64,000 nucleotides of DNA from Lysobacteraceae bacterium (GTDB lineage Bacteria > Pseudomonadota > Gammaproteobacteria > Nevskiales > Nevskiaceae): contig PNMW01000015.1 of NCBI GenBank assembly GCA_013823855.1, positions 1-64,000 on the forward strand, read 5' to 3'. The position numbers were made by a program, and so were the translations under genes. Of the stretch, positions 1-9,483 are shown piece by piece. Positions within the stretch are counted from its first letter, which is position 1. Every line of letters starts with the position of its first letter. The notes beneath the pieces are model-generated. The model did no database searches. It was not told the DNA's origin and saw nothing but the letters and a program-made list of their open reading frames with translations.

Positions 1-861
1 CCGGTCTGGAACGACACGGCGGGTCCGCGCTTCCAGAAGACGCAGCCGACCTTCGTGCTCAGCCCGAGCTACCGGTTCAGCGAGCAGTACACCGGCTACG
101 CCTCGTTCCGCTACGGCGAAAAGGCCGGCATTTCGCAGGTCGTCAACAGCGTGCCGTTCGAGGCGCTGCCGGAGGAAACCCGCGCCTACGAACTGGGCCT
201 GAAGACCGCGCTGCTCGACAACCGCCTCACCTTCAACACCGCGCTGTTCTGGAGCGACATCAAGAACTACCAGCAGCAGGTGCAAATCTTCGATGCCTAC
301 ACCACCGAGCTGAACGCCAACGGCGCGCTGGCCTTCACGGCGGCCACCGGCAATGCCGCCAAGGTCCGCGCCCGAGGTGTGGAGATCGATGCGCTGTACC
401 GGCCGATCGATCGCGCCCAGCTGCGGCTGGCGGTGGCCTACAACGATGCCTATTACCGGGACTTCCAGAACTCGGGCCAGCCGTTCGAGCAGAACTTCAC
501 CGGCAACCCGGCGCTGCGCGATGTCAGCGGTTCGACCCTGCCGGGCGCGGCGAAGTGGTCGGGCAATCTCGGTGCCGACTACAACCAGCCGGTCGGCGGC
601 GGTTATGTCGCGCATGCCAACGTGAACCTGTTCCTGACCAGCTCGTACAACTCCGACGTGCGACTCTCGGAGTACGGTCGGGTCAGCCCGTTCGCGATTG
701 CCGATCTCGCCTTCGGTGTCGGTCCTGCCGACCAGCGCTTCGACGTCAGCGTGTTCATCAAGAACCTGCTCGGCAACGATGCCTCGCAGAACGTCACGCA
801 CAACACCTACGTGCCGGCGACGCCGCGCTTCTACGGCCTGCAGTTCAGCGCCAAGCTCTAG
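1..861 (+). CDS. TonB-dependent receptor, C-terminal part (5' end outside window)
   Basis: Frame open from base 1; beta-barrel-like sequence (TRAYELGLKT, VRARGVEIDALYRP, FDVSVFIKNLLGNDA) ending ..FYGLQFSAKL, typical of TonB-dependent receptors. Confidence 0.85.
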   Translation, partial: PVWNDTAGPRFQKTQPTFVLSPSYRFSEQYTGYASFRYGEKAGISQVVNSVPFEALPEETRAYELGLKTALLDNRLTFNTALFWSDIKNYQQQVQIFDAYTTELNANGALAFTAATGNAAKVRARGVEIDALYRPIDRAQLRLAVAYNDAYYRDFQNSGQPFEQNFTGNPALRDVSGSTLPGAAKWSGNLGADYNQPVGGGYVAHANVNLFLTSSYNSDVRLSEYGRVSPFAIADLAFGVGPADQRFDVSVFIKNLLGNDASQNVTHNTYVPATPRFYGLQFSAKL

Positions 862-991
862 AAGCCCGGCGGGCCATCCCCTTGCCGTTGCAGCCGCCGC
901 GACGGCGCCCCGACGATGCCGCGGTCACGGCAGCGTCGGGGCGCTCGCGTTTCATCCGTCCTCCCCGTATGCCCCCACAGGAAAACCGACC

Positions 992-1930
992 ATGACCCGC
1001 AAGACCTCGCGTGATTTCCATCCCGAAGCGCTGAAGCTGTTCGACCAGTACGTGCACGGCCAGCTGTCGCGCCGCGGCTTCCTGCAGCAGGCCGGACGGT
1101 TCACCGCCGCCGGCGTCAGCGCCGAAGCGCTGCTGCTGGCCCTGAGCCCGAACTTCGCCGAAGCCCAGCAGGTGGCGCCGGACGACAAGCGCCTGTGGAC
1201 CGCCTATGTCGAATATCCGTCGCCGGACGGCTACGGCAAGCTGCGTGGCTATCTCGTCAAGCCGGCCGTCGCCGGAGGGGTCAAGCCGGCTGCCGCCGGG
1301 GGAGGCAAGCTCGCGAATGCCAATGGCAAGCTGCCGACCGTGCTGGTGGCGCACGAGAACCGCGGCCTCAATCCGCATATCGAGGATGTCACCCGGCGCC
1401 TTGCGCTGGCCGGCTTCATCGCCTTCGCCCCGGACGCGCTGTTCCCGCTCGGCGGCTATCCGGGCGACGAGGACAAGGCCCGCGAACTGTTCACCCAGCT
1501 CGAGCAGCCCAAGACCCGGGCCGATTTCGTCAATGCCGCCAAGCAGCTGAAGGCGCTGCCGGACGGCAACGGCAAGGTCGGCGTGGTCGGCTTCTGCTAC
1601 GGCGGTGGTGTTGCCAACTACCTGGCCACCCAGCTGCCGGACCTGGCCGCCGCCGTGCCGTTCTACGGCGCCCAGCCACCGGCCGACACCGTCGCCGCGA
1701 TCAAGGCCCCGCTGCTGCTCCAGTACGCCGAACAGGACGAACGGATCAACGCCGGCTGGCCGGCCTATGAAACCGCGCTGAAGGCAGCGAAGGTCGATTA
1801 CCAAGCCTACGTCTACCCCGGCGTCCAGCACGGCTTCAACAACGACACCACGCCGCGCTACGACGCCGCAGCCGCCAAGCTGGCCTGGGAGCGGACGATT
1901 GGGTTTTTTGAGAAGCAGCTGCGGGCTTGA
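992..1930 (+). CDS. Dienelactone hydrolase family protein with Tat-like N-terminus
   Basis: SRRGFLQQAG twin-arginine-like motif; VVGFCYGGG nucleophile motif with Cys; HGFNNDTTPRYD near the C-terminus. Confidence 0.85.
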   Translation: MTRKTSRDFHPEALKLFDQYVHGQLSRRGFLQQAGRFTAAGVSAEALLLALSPNFAEAQQVAPDDKRLWTAYVEYPSPDGYGKLRGYLVKPAVAGGVKPAAAGGGKLANANGKLPTVLVAHENRGLNPHIEDVTRRLALAGFIAFAPDALFPLGGYPGDEDKARELFTQLEQPKTRADFVNAAKQLKALPDGNGKVGVVGFCYGGGVANYLATQLPDLAAAVPFYGAQPPADTVAAIKAPLLLQYAEQDERINAGWPAYETALKAAKVDYQAYVYPGVQHGFNNDTTPRYDAAAAKLAWERTIGFFEKQLRA

Positions 1931-2149
1931 GAATCCGAATGCAGCCGGTGGATCAGCGCTTGGCTGTGAACGTCTCGTGCTGATCGCCGCTGGTCATTGG
2001 CAAGGTAGGCTGGCGGCGTGATGCCGCTGGCCTGGCCCGCTGGCGCATTTCTACGGCTGACGGTTGATGCTGATGCATCCGAGAGCGTCTGCTGATAGCC
2101 AGAAGCAGACCTCAGTGATTCTGAGCCAAACGATTCGACGGAGAACGAT

Positions 2150-3247
2150 GTGAATACAAAAAAGCGCGTTCACCGGTATGTATTGAAGGCCTACCCGAGC
2201 AAAAGTCATCCACGTTTCCATCCGTGGCAGAAAGCGACGGTAGTCTTATTCTTGGCGGGCGTGGACCCGCATGAAGGAGAAAAAATAGCCCTTAATGAGC
2301 TCGTCAAAAAGCACTGGATACCGGAGGGATTCGAACTGAGAGACACCTTGATCCGAAGTAAGGTCGAGGCCGAAGGCGGGCAGATCTGGGAGGCATTTCT
2401 TCAGGCAGAACGAGATGGGCTGTACTGGTCTGAGCACCTCGATAGCGTACCTGTAAGCCATAAGGGCGAGCCGATTTGGGGCACTGGGCCCCGGCTTACG
2501 GAAACGTTTATCGATAACCTGATTAGCGAGAGCGGCGGACGGCGAGTCACCGTTGAAGAGGCCGGTGGGTCGCTCGAAAAGCTCGAGAAGAACGCTGACT
2601 ATGTCTTAGGTCGATATGTCCTAGAAGCCAAGCAGCTCGAGAATGAAGGTTTGGACGTGCCAACCAGGCAGAAAAAAGTTAGCGAAATCTTTGGGCAGTA
2701 TCTTGCGGCAGGGGACGTTCATCGTATCGATCCCTATCGACTGAGCGATGCGGACTTCGAAAAATACTGGGAGATCGTTGGCGTTCCGGTGCAGAGACGA
2801 ATTAAGGACGCGTCCAAGCAGGTCAAGGCCACCATCGCACGGTTGCTTCCGGGCGATTTCGCAGGCGGAGTGATCCTGCTAAACACCGGGTATTTGACTA
2901 TTCCGCATAATTTTTTGGTCGCGATGGCAGAGCGGTACGCGACGAAGGACAGTAGCTCCATCCGAACCGTCGTGGTCATCAGTTCTTGGACGGTTACCAA
3001 TGGCTTCGACACGACGGTGAACTATGGATTTCATCCGCACGAGCCGATCGCCTATGAACTGCTGAAGCTGCGCGATGTTTTCTGGAGCACGGTAGAACGT
3101 CTCATGACAGAAATGGTTCAAGGGAAGCTGGATCCCGATTCTGGAATGCAGGAGCCGATGGCTCCCGTTTATTTCACGCATGACGGAAAATCGTTCACGT
3201 TCGGTGTTCCTGAAATGGAATCGAGCTTTGATCGCAAGAAGCGATAG
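2150..3247 (+). CDS. Hypothetical protein, lower GC than its neighbours (GTG start)
   Basis: 365 aa ORF with visibly more A/T and different codon usage; no family recognised; ADYVLGRYVLEAKQ resembles a PD-(D/E)XK-type core (weak). Confidence 0.7.
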   Translation: MNTKKRVHRYVLKAYPSKSHPRFHPWQKATVVLFLAGVDPHEGEKIALNELVKKHWIPEGFELRDTLIRSKVEAEGGQIWEAFLQAERDGLYWSEHLDSVPVSHKGEPIWGTGPRLTETFIDNLISESGGRRVTVEEAGGSLEKLEKNADYVLGRYVLEAKQLENEGLDVPTRQKKVSEIFGQYLAAGDVHRIDPYRLSDADFEKYWEIVGVPVQRRIKDASKQVKATIARLLPGDFAGGVILLNTGYLTIPHNFLVAMAERYATKDSSSIRTVVVISSWTVTNGFDTTVNYGFHPHEPIAYELLKLRDVFWSTVERLMTEMVQGKLDPDSGMQEPMAPVYFTHDGKSFTFGVPEMESSFDRKKR

Positions 3248-3455
3248 CCTGCTTCCGACATCTGGCCGTCCGCTTCGGGCTGAATTCGGTCGGTGACGGC
3301 GACATGTTTCGCCTCGAACGATAGCAACTTGCGTGTTTGGCCCAGGTGCATCCACCAGCCCAGTGACCGCTGACTGAGCCTTGTTCGATCTGATGAATCG
3401 CCGAAGGCTGTGCTGTTGATTCCCTCCTCTTTGCCGTTCTCCGCGCCTGCGCGCT

Positions 3456-3621
3456 GAAACAGCTTTTCGCTTTCGGCAGCTGGTCGTGACTCGCTTTGAA
3501 ATCAGGACGCGATCGTTCGCACGAAGTACGCAAAGAACACGAAGAAAAGCCTGCAATTCCAGTGAGGTAGCCGTCTTCCTTTGTGACCTTCGTGTACTTC
3601 GTGCGAAACAGCTTTATCGCT
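3456..3621. repeat. Intergenic repeat cluster: 14-bp perfect inverted repeat plus a direct repeat of gaaacagctttNtcgct
   Basis: ttcgcacgaagtac (3516-3529) is the reverse complement of gtacttcgtgcgaa (3594-3607); gaaacagcttttcgct (3456-3471) recurs as gaaacagctttatcgct (3605-3621). Confidence 0.6.
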
Positions 3622-3679
3622 GGATCAACATGGTTGGTGTCGTGCTGGCACGCCTGTGGGCCATGTCCGGGCTTCAGCG

Positions 3680-4108
3680 TTAGAGAAACTGCTCCGCCCC
3701 CACCAGCCCGACCTTGGTCAGGCCCTCGCGCTGCACCGCCGCCATCACGCCGGCGACGACTCTGTACGGCACCTTGGCATCCGGGCGGATGTGCAGCTCC
3801 GGGGTCACGGCGCTGGCGGCGGCCGATTTGAGTCGGGCATCGAGCACGCTGGTATCGGCCACCGCCTCGCCGTTCCAGGTGATGACGCCTGCCGCATCGA
3901 TGTTGATGCGGACGATTTCCGGCACTACCAGCGGCGGCGGCGGATTGCCGGCCGGCAGGTTCAGGTTCACCGCGTGCAGCTGGATCGGGATGGTGATGAT
4001 CAGCATGATCAGCAGCACCAGCATCACGTCGATCAGCGGCGTGGTGTTGATGTCGGCGATCACGTCCGGATCATCGCCGGATCCGCTCGAACCCACGTTC
4101 ATGCCCAT
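3680..4108 (-). CDS. exbD: ExbD/TolR family biopolymer transport protein
   Basis: INTTPLIDVMLVLLIMLIITIP motif; adjacent to exbB and tonB. Confidence 0.9.
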   Translation of the reverse strand: MGMNVGSSGSGDDPDVIADINTTPLIDVMLVLLIMLIITIPIQLHAVNLNLPAGNPPPPLVVPEIVRINIDAAGVITWNGEAVADTSVLDARLKSAAASAVTPELHIRPDAKVPYRVVAGVMAAVQREGLTKVGLVGAEQFL

Positions 4109-4128
4109 GTGCGATTGCTCCGGGTGGC

Positions 4129-4554
4129 TCAGCCGCGCGGTGGCGGCTGGGTGATGAAGCCAAGCTTCAGGATGCCGGCGCGCTGGCTGGCGACGACCAC
4201 GCGGCCGACATGCTCGTAGGCCGCGCCGCCATCGCCGCGGATCTGCACTTCCGGCTGCGGCTGCAGCACGGCGACCTGCTTCAGCCGGTCGACCAGTTCC
4301 TCGTTGTTGCCGATGCGCTGTTCGTTCCAGTAGACGAAGCCGTCCTTGTCGACCGACAGGTTGACGTTTTCCGGCTTGGTCACCCGTGGCTGGTTGGCCT
4401 CCTTCGGCAGTTCCACCGGCACCGCGCGGGTGACCACCGGGATGGTGATCAGGAAGATGATCAGCAGCACCAGCATGACGTCGACGAGCGGCGTGGTGTT
4501 GATGGCGGCGACGAGTTCGTCCTCGTCGTCACCGGTCTTGAAGCTGGCAGCCAT
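4129..4554 (-). CDS. exbD: ExbD/TolR family biopolymer transport protein
   Basis: AAINTTPLVDVMLVLLIIFLITIPV motif. Confidence 0.9.
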   Translation of the reverse strand: MAASFKTGDDEDELVAAINTTPLVDVMLVLLIIFLITIPVVTRAVPVELPKEANQPRVTKPENVNLSVDKDGFVYWNEQRIGNNEELVDRLKQVAVLQPQPEVQIRGDGGAAYEHVGRVVVASQRAGILKLGFITQPPPRG

Positions 4555-4567
4555 GGTCGTCGTCGCC

Positions 4568-5476
4568 TCAGGCAGCAGCGGCGGTGGCGCGCTGTTCGCG
4601 GCGGCGCGGGCTCGGCACTTCGACCGGACGCGAAGCCTGGGCGCCCAGCAGCACGGCGTGCAGTTCGGAGCCGAAGTTGCGGAGCTGTTCCAGTGCCGAC
4701 TTGTTGCGGCGGACCAGCCAGTTGTAGCCGAGCACGGCCGGCACGGCGACGGCCAGGCCGATGGCGGTCATGATCAGCGCTTCGCCGACCGGGCCGGCGA
4801 CCTTGTCGATCGACGCCTGACCGGCGATGCCGATCGCGGTCAGCGCGTGGTAGATGCCCCAGACCGTGCCGAACAGGCCCACGAACGGCGCCGTCGAACC
4901 GACGGTGGCGAGGAACGCCAGGCCGCTCTGCAGCCGGCTCTGTACGGCGTCGATCGCGCGCTGGATCGATACCTGGGTCCATTCGTGCAGGTTGATGTGC
5001 GCGTGCAGGCCGCGATGGCGTTCGGTGGCATCGGCGCCGGCGCGGGCGATGAAGCGGTAGGCGCTGGCTTCATCGAGCGTCTCGATCGCTTCCGGCACCG
5101 CACCGGCGGACCAGAAGGTTTCGCTGGCGCGACGGCCCTGACGGTTCAGACGGGTCTGTTCCCAGAGCTTGGTGAACAGCACGTACCAGCTGCCGACCGA
5201 CATGATCAGCAGGATCGCCAGCGTGGCCTTGGCGACGATGTCGCCGCCCTTCCACAGCGCGTCGAGGCCGTAGGGGTTGTCGACCGATTCGGTGGCCGCA
5301 GCCGCCGCCGCGGCTGCCACCGGCGCGGCTTCGGCGGCAGCAACGGTCGTGGCGGCTTCTGCAGCTGCGGCCACCGCGGCGTCGGGCCCGGCGGCGTCTT
5401 GGGCCTGAAGGCTGGTCGAGGCAAGGCCGAGCAGCAGCGCGGCGACGAAGGTACGGGAGATGCTTGAGTGGAGCAT
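4568..5476 (-). CDS. exbB: MotA/TolQ/ExbB proton channel family protein with signal peptide and Ala-rich extension
   Basis: FLATVGSTAPFVGLFGTVWGIYHAL and GEALIMTAIGLAVAVPAVLGYNWLVRRN motifs; start set at MLHSSISRTFVAALLLG. Confidence 0.9.
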   Translation of the reverse strand: MLHSSISRTFVAALLLGLASTSLQAQDAAGPDAAVAAAAEAATTVAAAEAAPVAAAAAAAATESVDNPYGLDALWKGGDIVAKATLAILLIMSVGSWYVLFTKLWEQTRLNRQGRRASETFWSAGAVPEAIETLDEASAYRFIARAGADATERHRGLHAHINLHEWTQVSIQRAIDAVQSRLQSGLAFLATVGSTAPFVGLFGTVWGIYHALTAIGIAGQASIDKVAGPVGEALIMTAIGLAVAVPAVLGYNWLVRRNKSALEQLRNFGSELHAVLLGAQASRPVEVPSPRRREQRATAAAA

Positions 5477-5529
5477 GGTTGTCTCTCTTGGGTGATGGGG
5501 GATTGCCGAGGGGCTGCAGCCGGAACAGC

Positions 5530-6159
5530 TCAGCTGAAGGTGAAGGCGAACGGCACGCGGACGCGGACATCGCGGCCCTGGCCGTTGCAGCGGAACTCGG
5601 CAACCGCGCGGGTGGCCGTGCTGGTGAAGATCGAACTGCTGCTGCTGATCGCGGTGACGTCGCGGACGCTGCCATCGGCGCCGACCGTGAACTCGACCAG
5701 CACCTTGCCGGACAGGCCCATGCGCTCGGCCTGCATCGGATACGGCACGCGGGCGCGCACCTGGTCGGAGTTCGGGCAGGCCACCGCGGCGTTGACGATC
5801 GGCGCCGGAGCCGGCACCGACGGCGCGGCCGGTGGCGGTTCCGGCACCGGTTCCGGGCTGCTGGTGATGGTCGCGGTCTGCACCGGCGCTTCGACCACCA
5901 CTTCGGCCGGCGGCACGTACGACGGTGGTGGTGGCGTGCGCGGCTGCACACGCACCTGCTTCGGCGGCGGAGGTGGCGGAGGTGGCGGCAGCGGCTTGAT
6001 CTCCTCGATCACGCTGACCGTCAGCGGTGCCTTCAGGACGTCGACCACCTTGTGGGCAAGGCCGGTCGCCAGCGCATAGGCGACGACCAGATGCAGGCCG
6101 ACGACGGCGGCGAGGCCGGCGAGGTTCTTTCGGGGTTCCGGGTACGCGGTGTAGTTCAC
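5530..6159 (-). CDS. tonB: TonB family energy transducer
   Basis: N-terminal TM segment, Pro-rich PLPPPPPPPPPKQVRVQPRTPPPP, C-terminal YPMQAERMGLSGKVLVEFTVGADGSV. Confidence 0.9.
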   Translation of the reverse strand: MNYTAYPEPRKNLAGLAAVVGLHLVVAYALATGLAHKVVDVLKAPLTVSVIEEIKPLPPPPPPPPPKQVRVQPRTPPPPSYVPPAEVVVEAPVQTATITSSPEPVPEPPPAAPSVPAPAPIVNAAVACPNSDQVRARVPYPMQAERMGLSGKVLVEFTVGADGSVRDVTAISSSSSIFTSTATRAVAEFRCNGQGRDVRVRVPFAFTFS

Positions 6160-6318
6160 TGGACTTCAGGCTCGGTTTCGACGGGTGTCCTGCATGGAGT
6201 TGGCAAGCCGTGGCCGTGGCCGCTGGCATTCACCGTGAAAAAGAGGGCACAGCGCATGCCAATCCGGAAATTGGAGTAGTCGTCGCGCTCAAGTCGCTGA
6301 GCCCGGATGGATTTATGG

Positions 6319-6343
6319 AGTTCTTCACGCAGCGTGAAGAACT
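6319..6343. promoter_or_regulatory. 25-nt near-perfect palindrome between tonB and the sigma-54 regulator
   Basis: AGTTCTTCACGC-A-GCGTGAAGAACT: 12-bp arms around one central base. Confidence 0.6.
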
Positions 6344-6781
6344 TGTGGAAATGGCGCTTGTGCTGATGAGCCAGCAGTCTGCGGCGGACGGCTGTTGAAA
6401 TATCAGCACTGCGCGGCTTTCTACATGAATGGATTAAGGATATTCGCTACGGTTTTCACGCGACCTGCAGTTTCCGGACCCGCCCGGATCACGCGCCAAG
6501 CGACTGAAGAGTCGGTCTTTCTGGAACAAGCAAAGAAGCGTTTCAGTGCTCTGCAACGGGCTTAAACAAATACGAATTACATCCATTCCAGCGCTGCGGA
6601 CTCGTGAATAATTTGCTTCGGGAAAAATCGGCACCGGCATTGGGAATGCAACGGATGCTGACGACCATCGAGCCATTGTCAGAACAATGGATTCCGAATT
6701 CTTTCGTTATGCGCAGGCGCTGGACGTAGAGTCCCGCGCCTCGAAGCCGGGTCGGGCGGTTTCACCAGGGAGAGCGGGACC

Positions 6782-7885
<1,104 letters not shown>

Positions 7886-7938
7886 CGCCGCGCAGCCGGC
7901 AATGCCCCCACCCCGAAACAACCCGAAGGAGAGACACG

Positions 7939-8439
7939 ATGACCCGCAAGACCCGGCCACTGACCTGGCTGCTCGCCGCCGCACTGGCGGTCCCCGCGCT
8001 GGCCGGCGCCCAGCAGCCGGCCGCTGCCGCAGCCACCACGGCGCAGGCGGAGCAGGCCTGGAAGTACAAGGTGCAGCGCCTCGATCGCAGCCAGTTCGAC
8101 GCCTTGCTCGCGCGGCCCGACAAGCTGCTGGTGATCGATGTGCGCCGTCCGGACGAGGTGGCCAGCAAGGGCCGCTTTCCGGTCTACCTGAACATCCAGG
8201 CCGGCGAACTCGCCGACAGCCTGAAGTTCATTCCCGGGGATCGCGCGCTGGTCACCGTGTCGAACCACGCCGGCCGCGCCGGCGCCGCCGGCGACCTGCT
8301 GGCGGCCAAGGGTTTCAAGGTGGCTGGCGCGATCGGTGTCGCCAACTATCTGGAGCAGGGCGGGCGCTGGGCGCTGGCCGCCAGCGCCGAACAGGCGGCG
8401 GTCGCGGCGCCGAGCACCGCCGGCGCGGCGAAGCCCTGA
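7939..8439 (+). CDS. Secreted rhodanese-like domain protein lacking the active-site Cys
   Basis: Signal peptide; VIDVRRPDEVASKG rhodanese motif; active-site loop reads VTVSNHAGRAG (no Cys). Confidence 0.7.
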   Translation: MTRKTRPLTWLLAAALAVPALAGAQQPAAAAATTAQAEQAWKYKVQRLDRSQFDALLARPDKLLVIDVRRPDEVASKGRFPVYLNIQAGELADSLKFIPGDRALVTVSNHAGRAGAAGDLLAAKGFKVAGAIGVANYLEQGGRWALAASAEQAAVAAPSTAGAAKP

Positions 8440-8540
8440 GCCGCCGCTGCTGCTGAACCCGTCCGGCATCGTCGCGCGCACCGCGACGGTGCCGGGCGAT
8501 GCTACCGTCTGCCGGTTTCGCCCACCCGACGAGCACGGCA

Positions 8541-9464
8541 ATGACGGCCCCGCAACCTTATCCCATCGGTATCCCCGGCACGCCCTGGGCAGCGCCGGAA
8601 GTCGCCCTGTGGCGCGCGCGACAGCAGATCCGGCGCCGCCATGCCGACGATGTGCGGCCGGCCGTCGAGCGCCTGCGCAGCCGTTTCGACGTCATCGAGT
8701 ACGGCCGCCTCGACCACGATCCGGTGCGCTACCCGCTGCAGGCGATCCGCAGCCGCGACTGGCAGGAACGGCTGCCGACCGTGCTGGTCACCGGCGGCGT
8801 CCACGGCTACGAGACCAGCGGCGTGCACGGCGCGCTGCGCTTCGTCGAGCGTCATGCCGAGGCCTACGCCGGCCGCATCAACCTGCTGGTCGCGCCCTGC
8901 GTCAGCCCCTGGGCCTACGAAACGATCCAGCGCTGGAACCTCCACGCCGTCGATCCGAACCGCTCGTTCCGTGATGGCGGCACGGCGCAGGAAGCGCTGG
9001 CGCTGATGGCGCTGGTGGCGCCGATCCGCGAGCAGGTGCGGCTGCACGTCGATCTGCACGAAACCACCGACAGCGACGAAAGCGAATTCGGCCCGGCCCG
9101 TGCCGCCCGCGACGGCAAGACCTACGCGCCCGGCGTGATTCCGGACGGCTTCTATCTGGTCGATGACACCGAGCAGCCGGAGCCGGCGTTCCAGCAGGCG
9201 GTGATCGAGGCGGTGGCGAAAGTCACCCACATCGCCCCGGCCGATGCCGACGGCCGGATCATCGGCTCGCCGGTGGTGTCGCCCGGCGTGATCCGCTATC
9301 CGCTGCGCGCGCTGGGCCTGTGCGCCGGGATGACTGCCGCCCGCTACCGCACCACCACCGAGGTCTATCCGGACAGCCCGCAGGCGACGCCGGAACAGTG
9401 CGTCGCCGCCCAGGTCGCGGCGGTCTGCGCGGCGATCGACTACCTGCTGGACCCGTCGCACTGA
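8541..9464 (+). CDS. M14-family zinc carboxypeptidase / succinylglutamate desuccinylase-like protein
   Basis: VTGGVHGYETSG (HxxE) and LHVDLHETTDSDE; TTTEVYPDS near the C-terminus. Confidence 0.75.
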   Translation: MTAPQPYPIGIPGTPWAAPEVALWRARQQIRRRHADDVRPAVERLRSRFDVIEYGRLDHDPVRYPLQAIRSRDWQERLPTVLVTGGVHGYETSGVHGALRFVERHAEAYAGRINLLVAPCVSPWAYETIQRWNLHAVDPNRSFRDGGTAQEALALMALVAPIREQVRLHVDLHETTDSDESEFGPARAARDGKTYAPGVIPDGFYLVDDTEQPEPAFQQAVIEAVAKVTHIAPADADGRIIGSPVVSPGVIRYPLRALGLCAGMTAARYRTTTEVYPDSPQATPEQCVAAQVAAVCAAIDYLLDPSH

Positions 9465-9483
9465 GCGGCACCGGCGCCGGGCG

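Noticed and set aside
845-1831. 328-aa minus-strand ORF opposite the dienelactone hydrolase gene
   Set aside because: Antisense shadow ORF of a high-GC gene; low-complexity, no recognisable motif; the sense strand has clear catalytic motifs.
5464-6279. Gly/Arg/His-rich plus-strand ORF opposite tonB
   Set aside because: Reverse-complement of the proline-rich TonB region; an artefact of composition.
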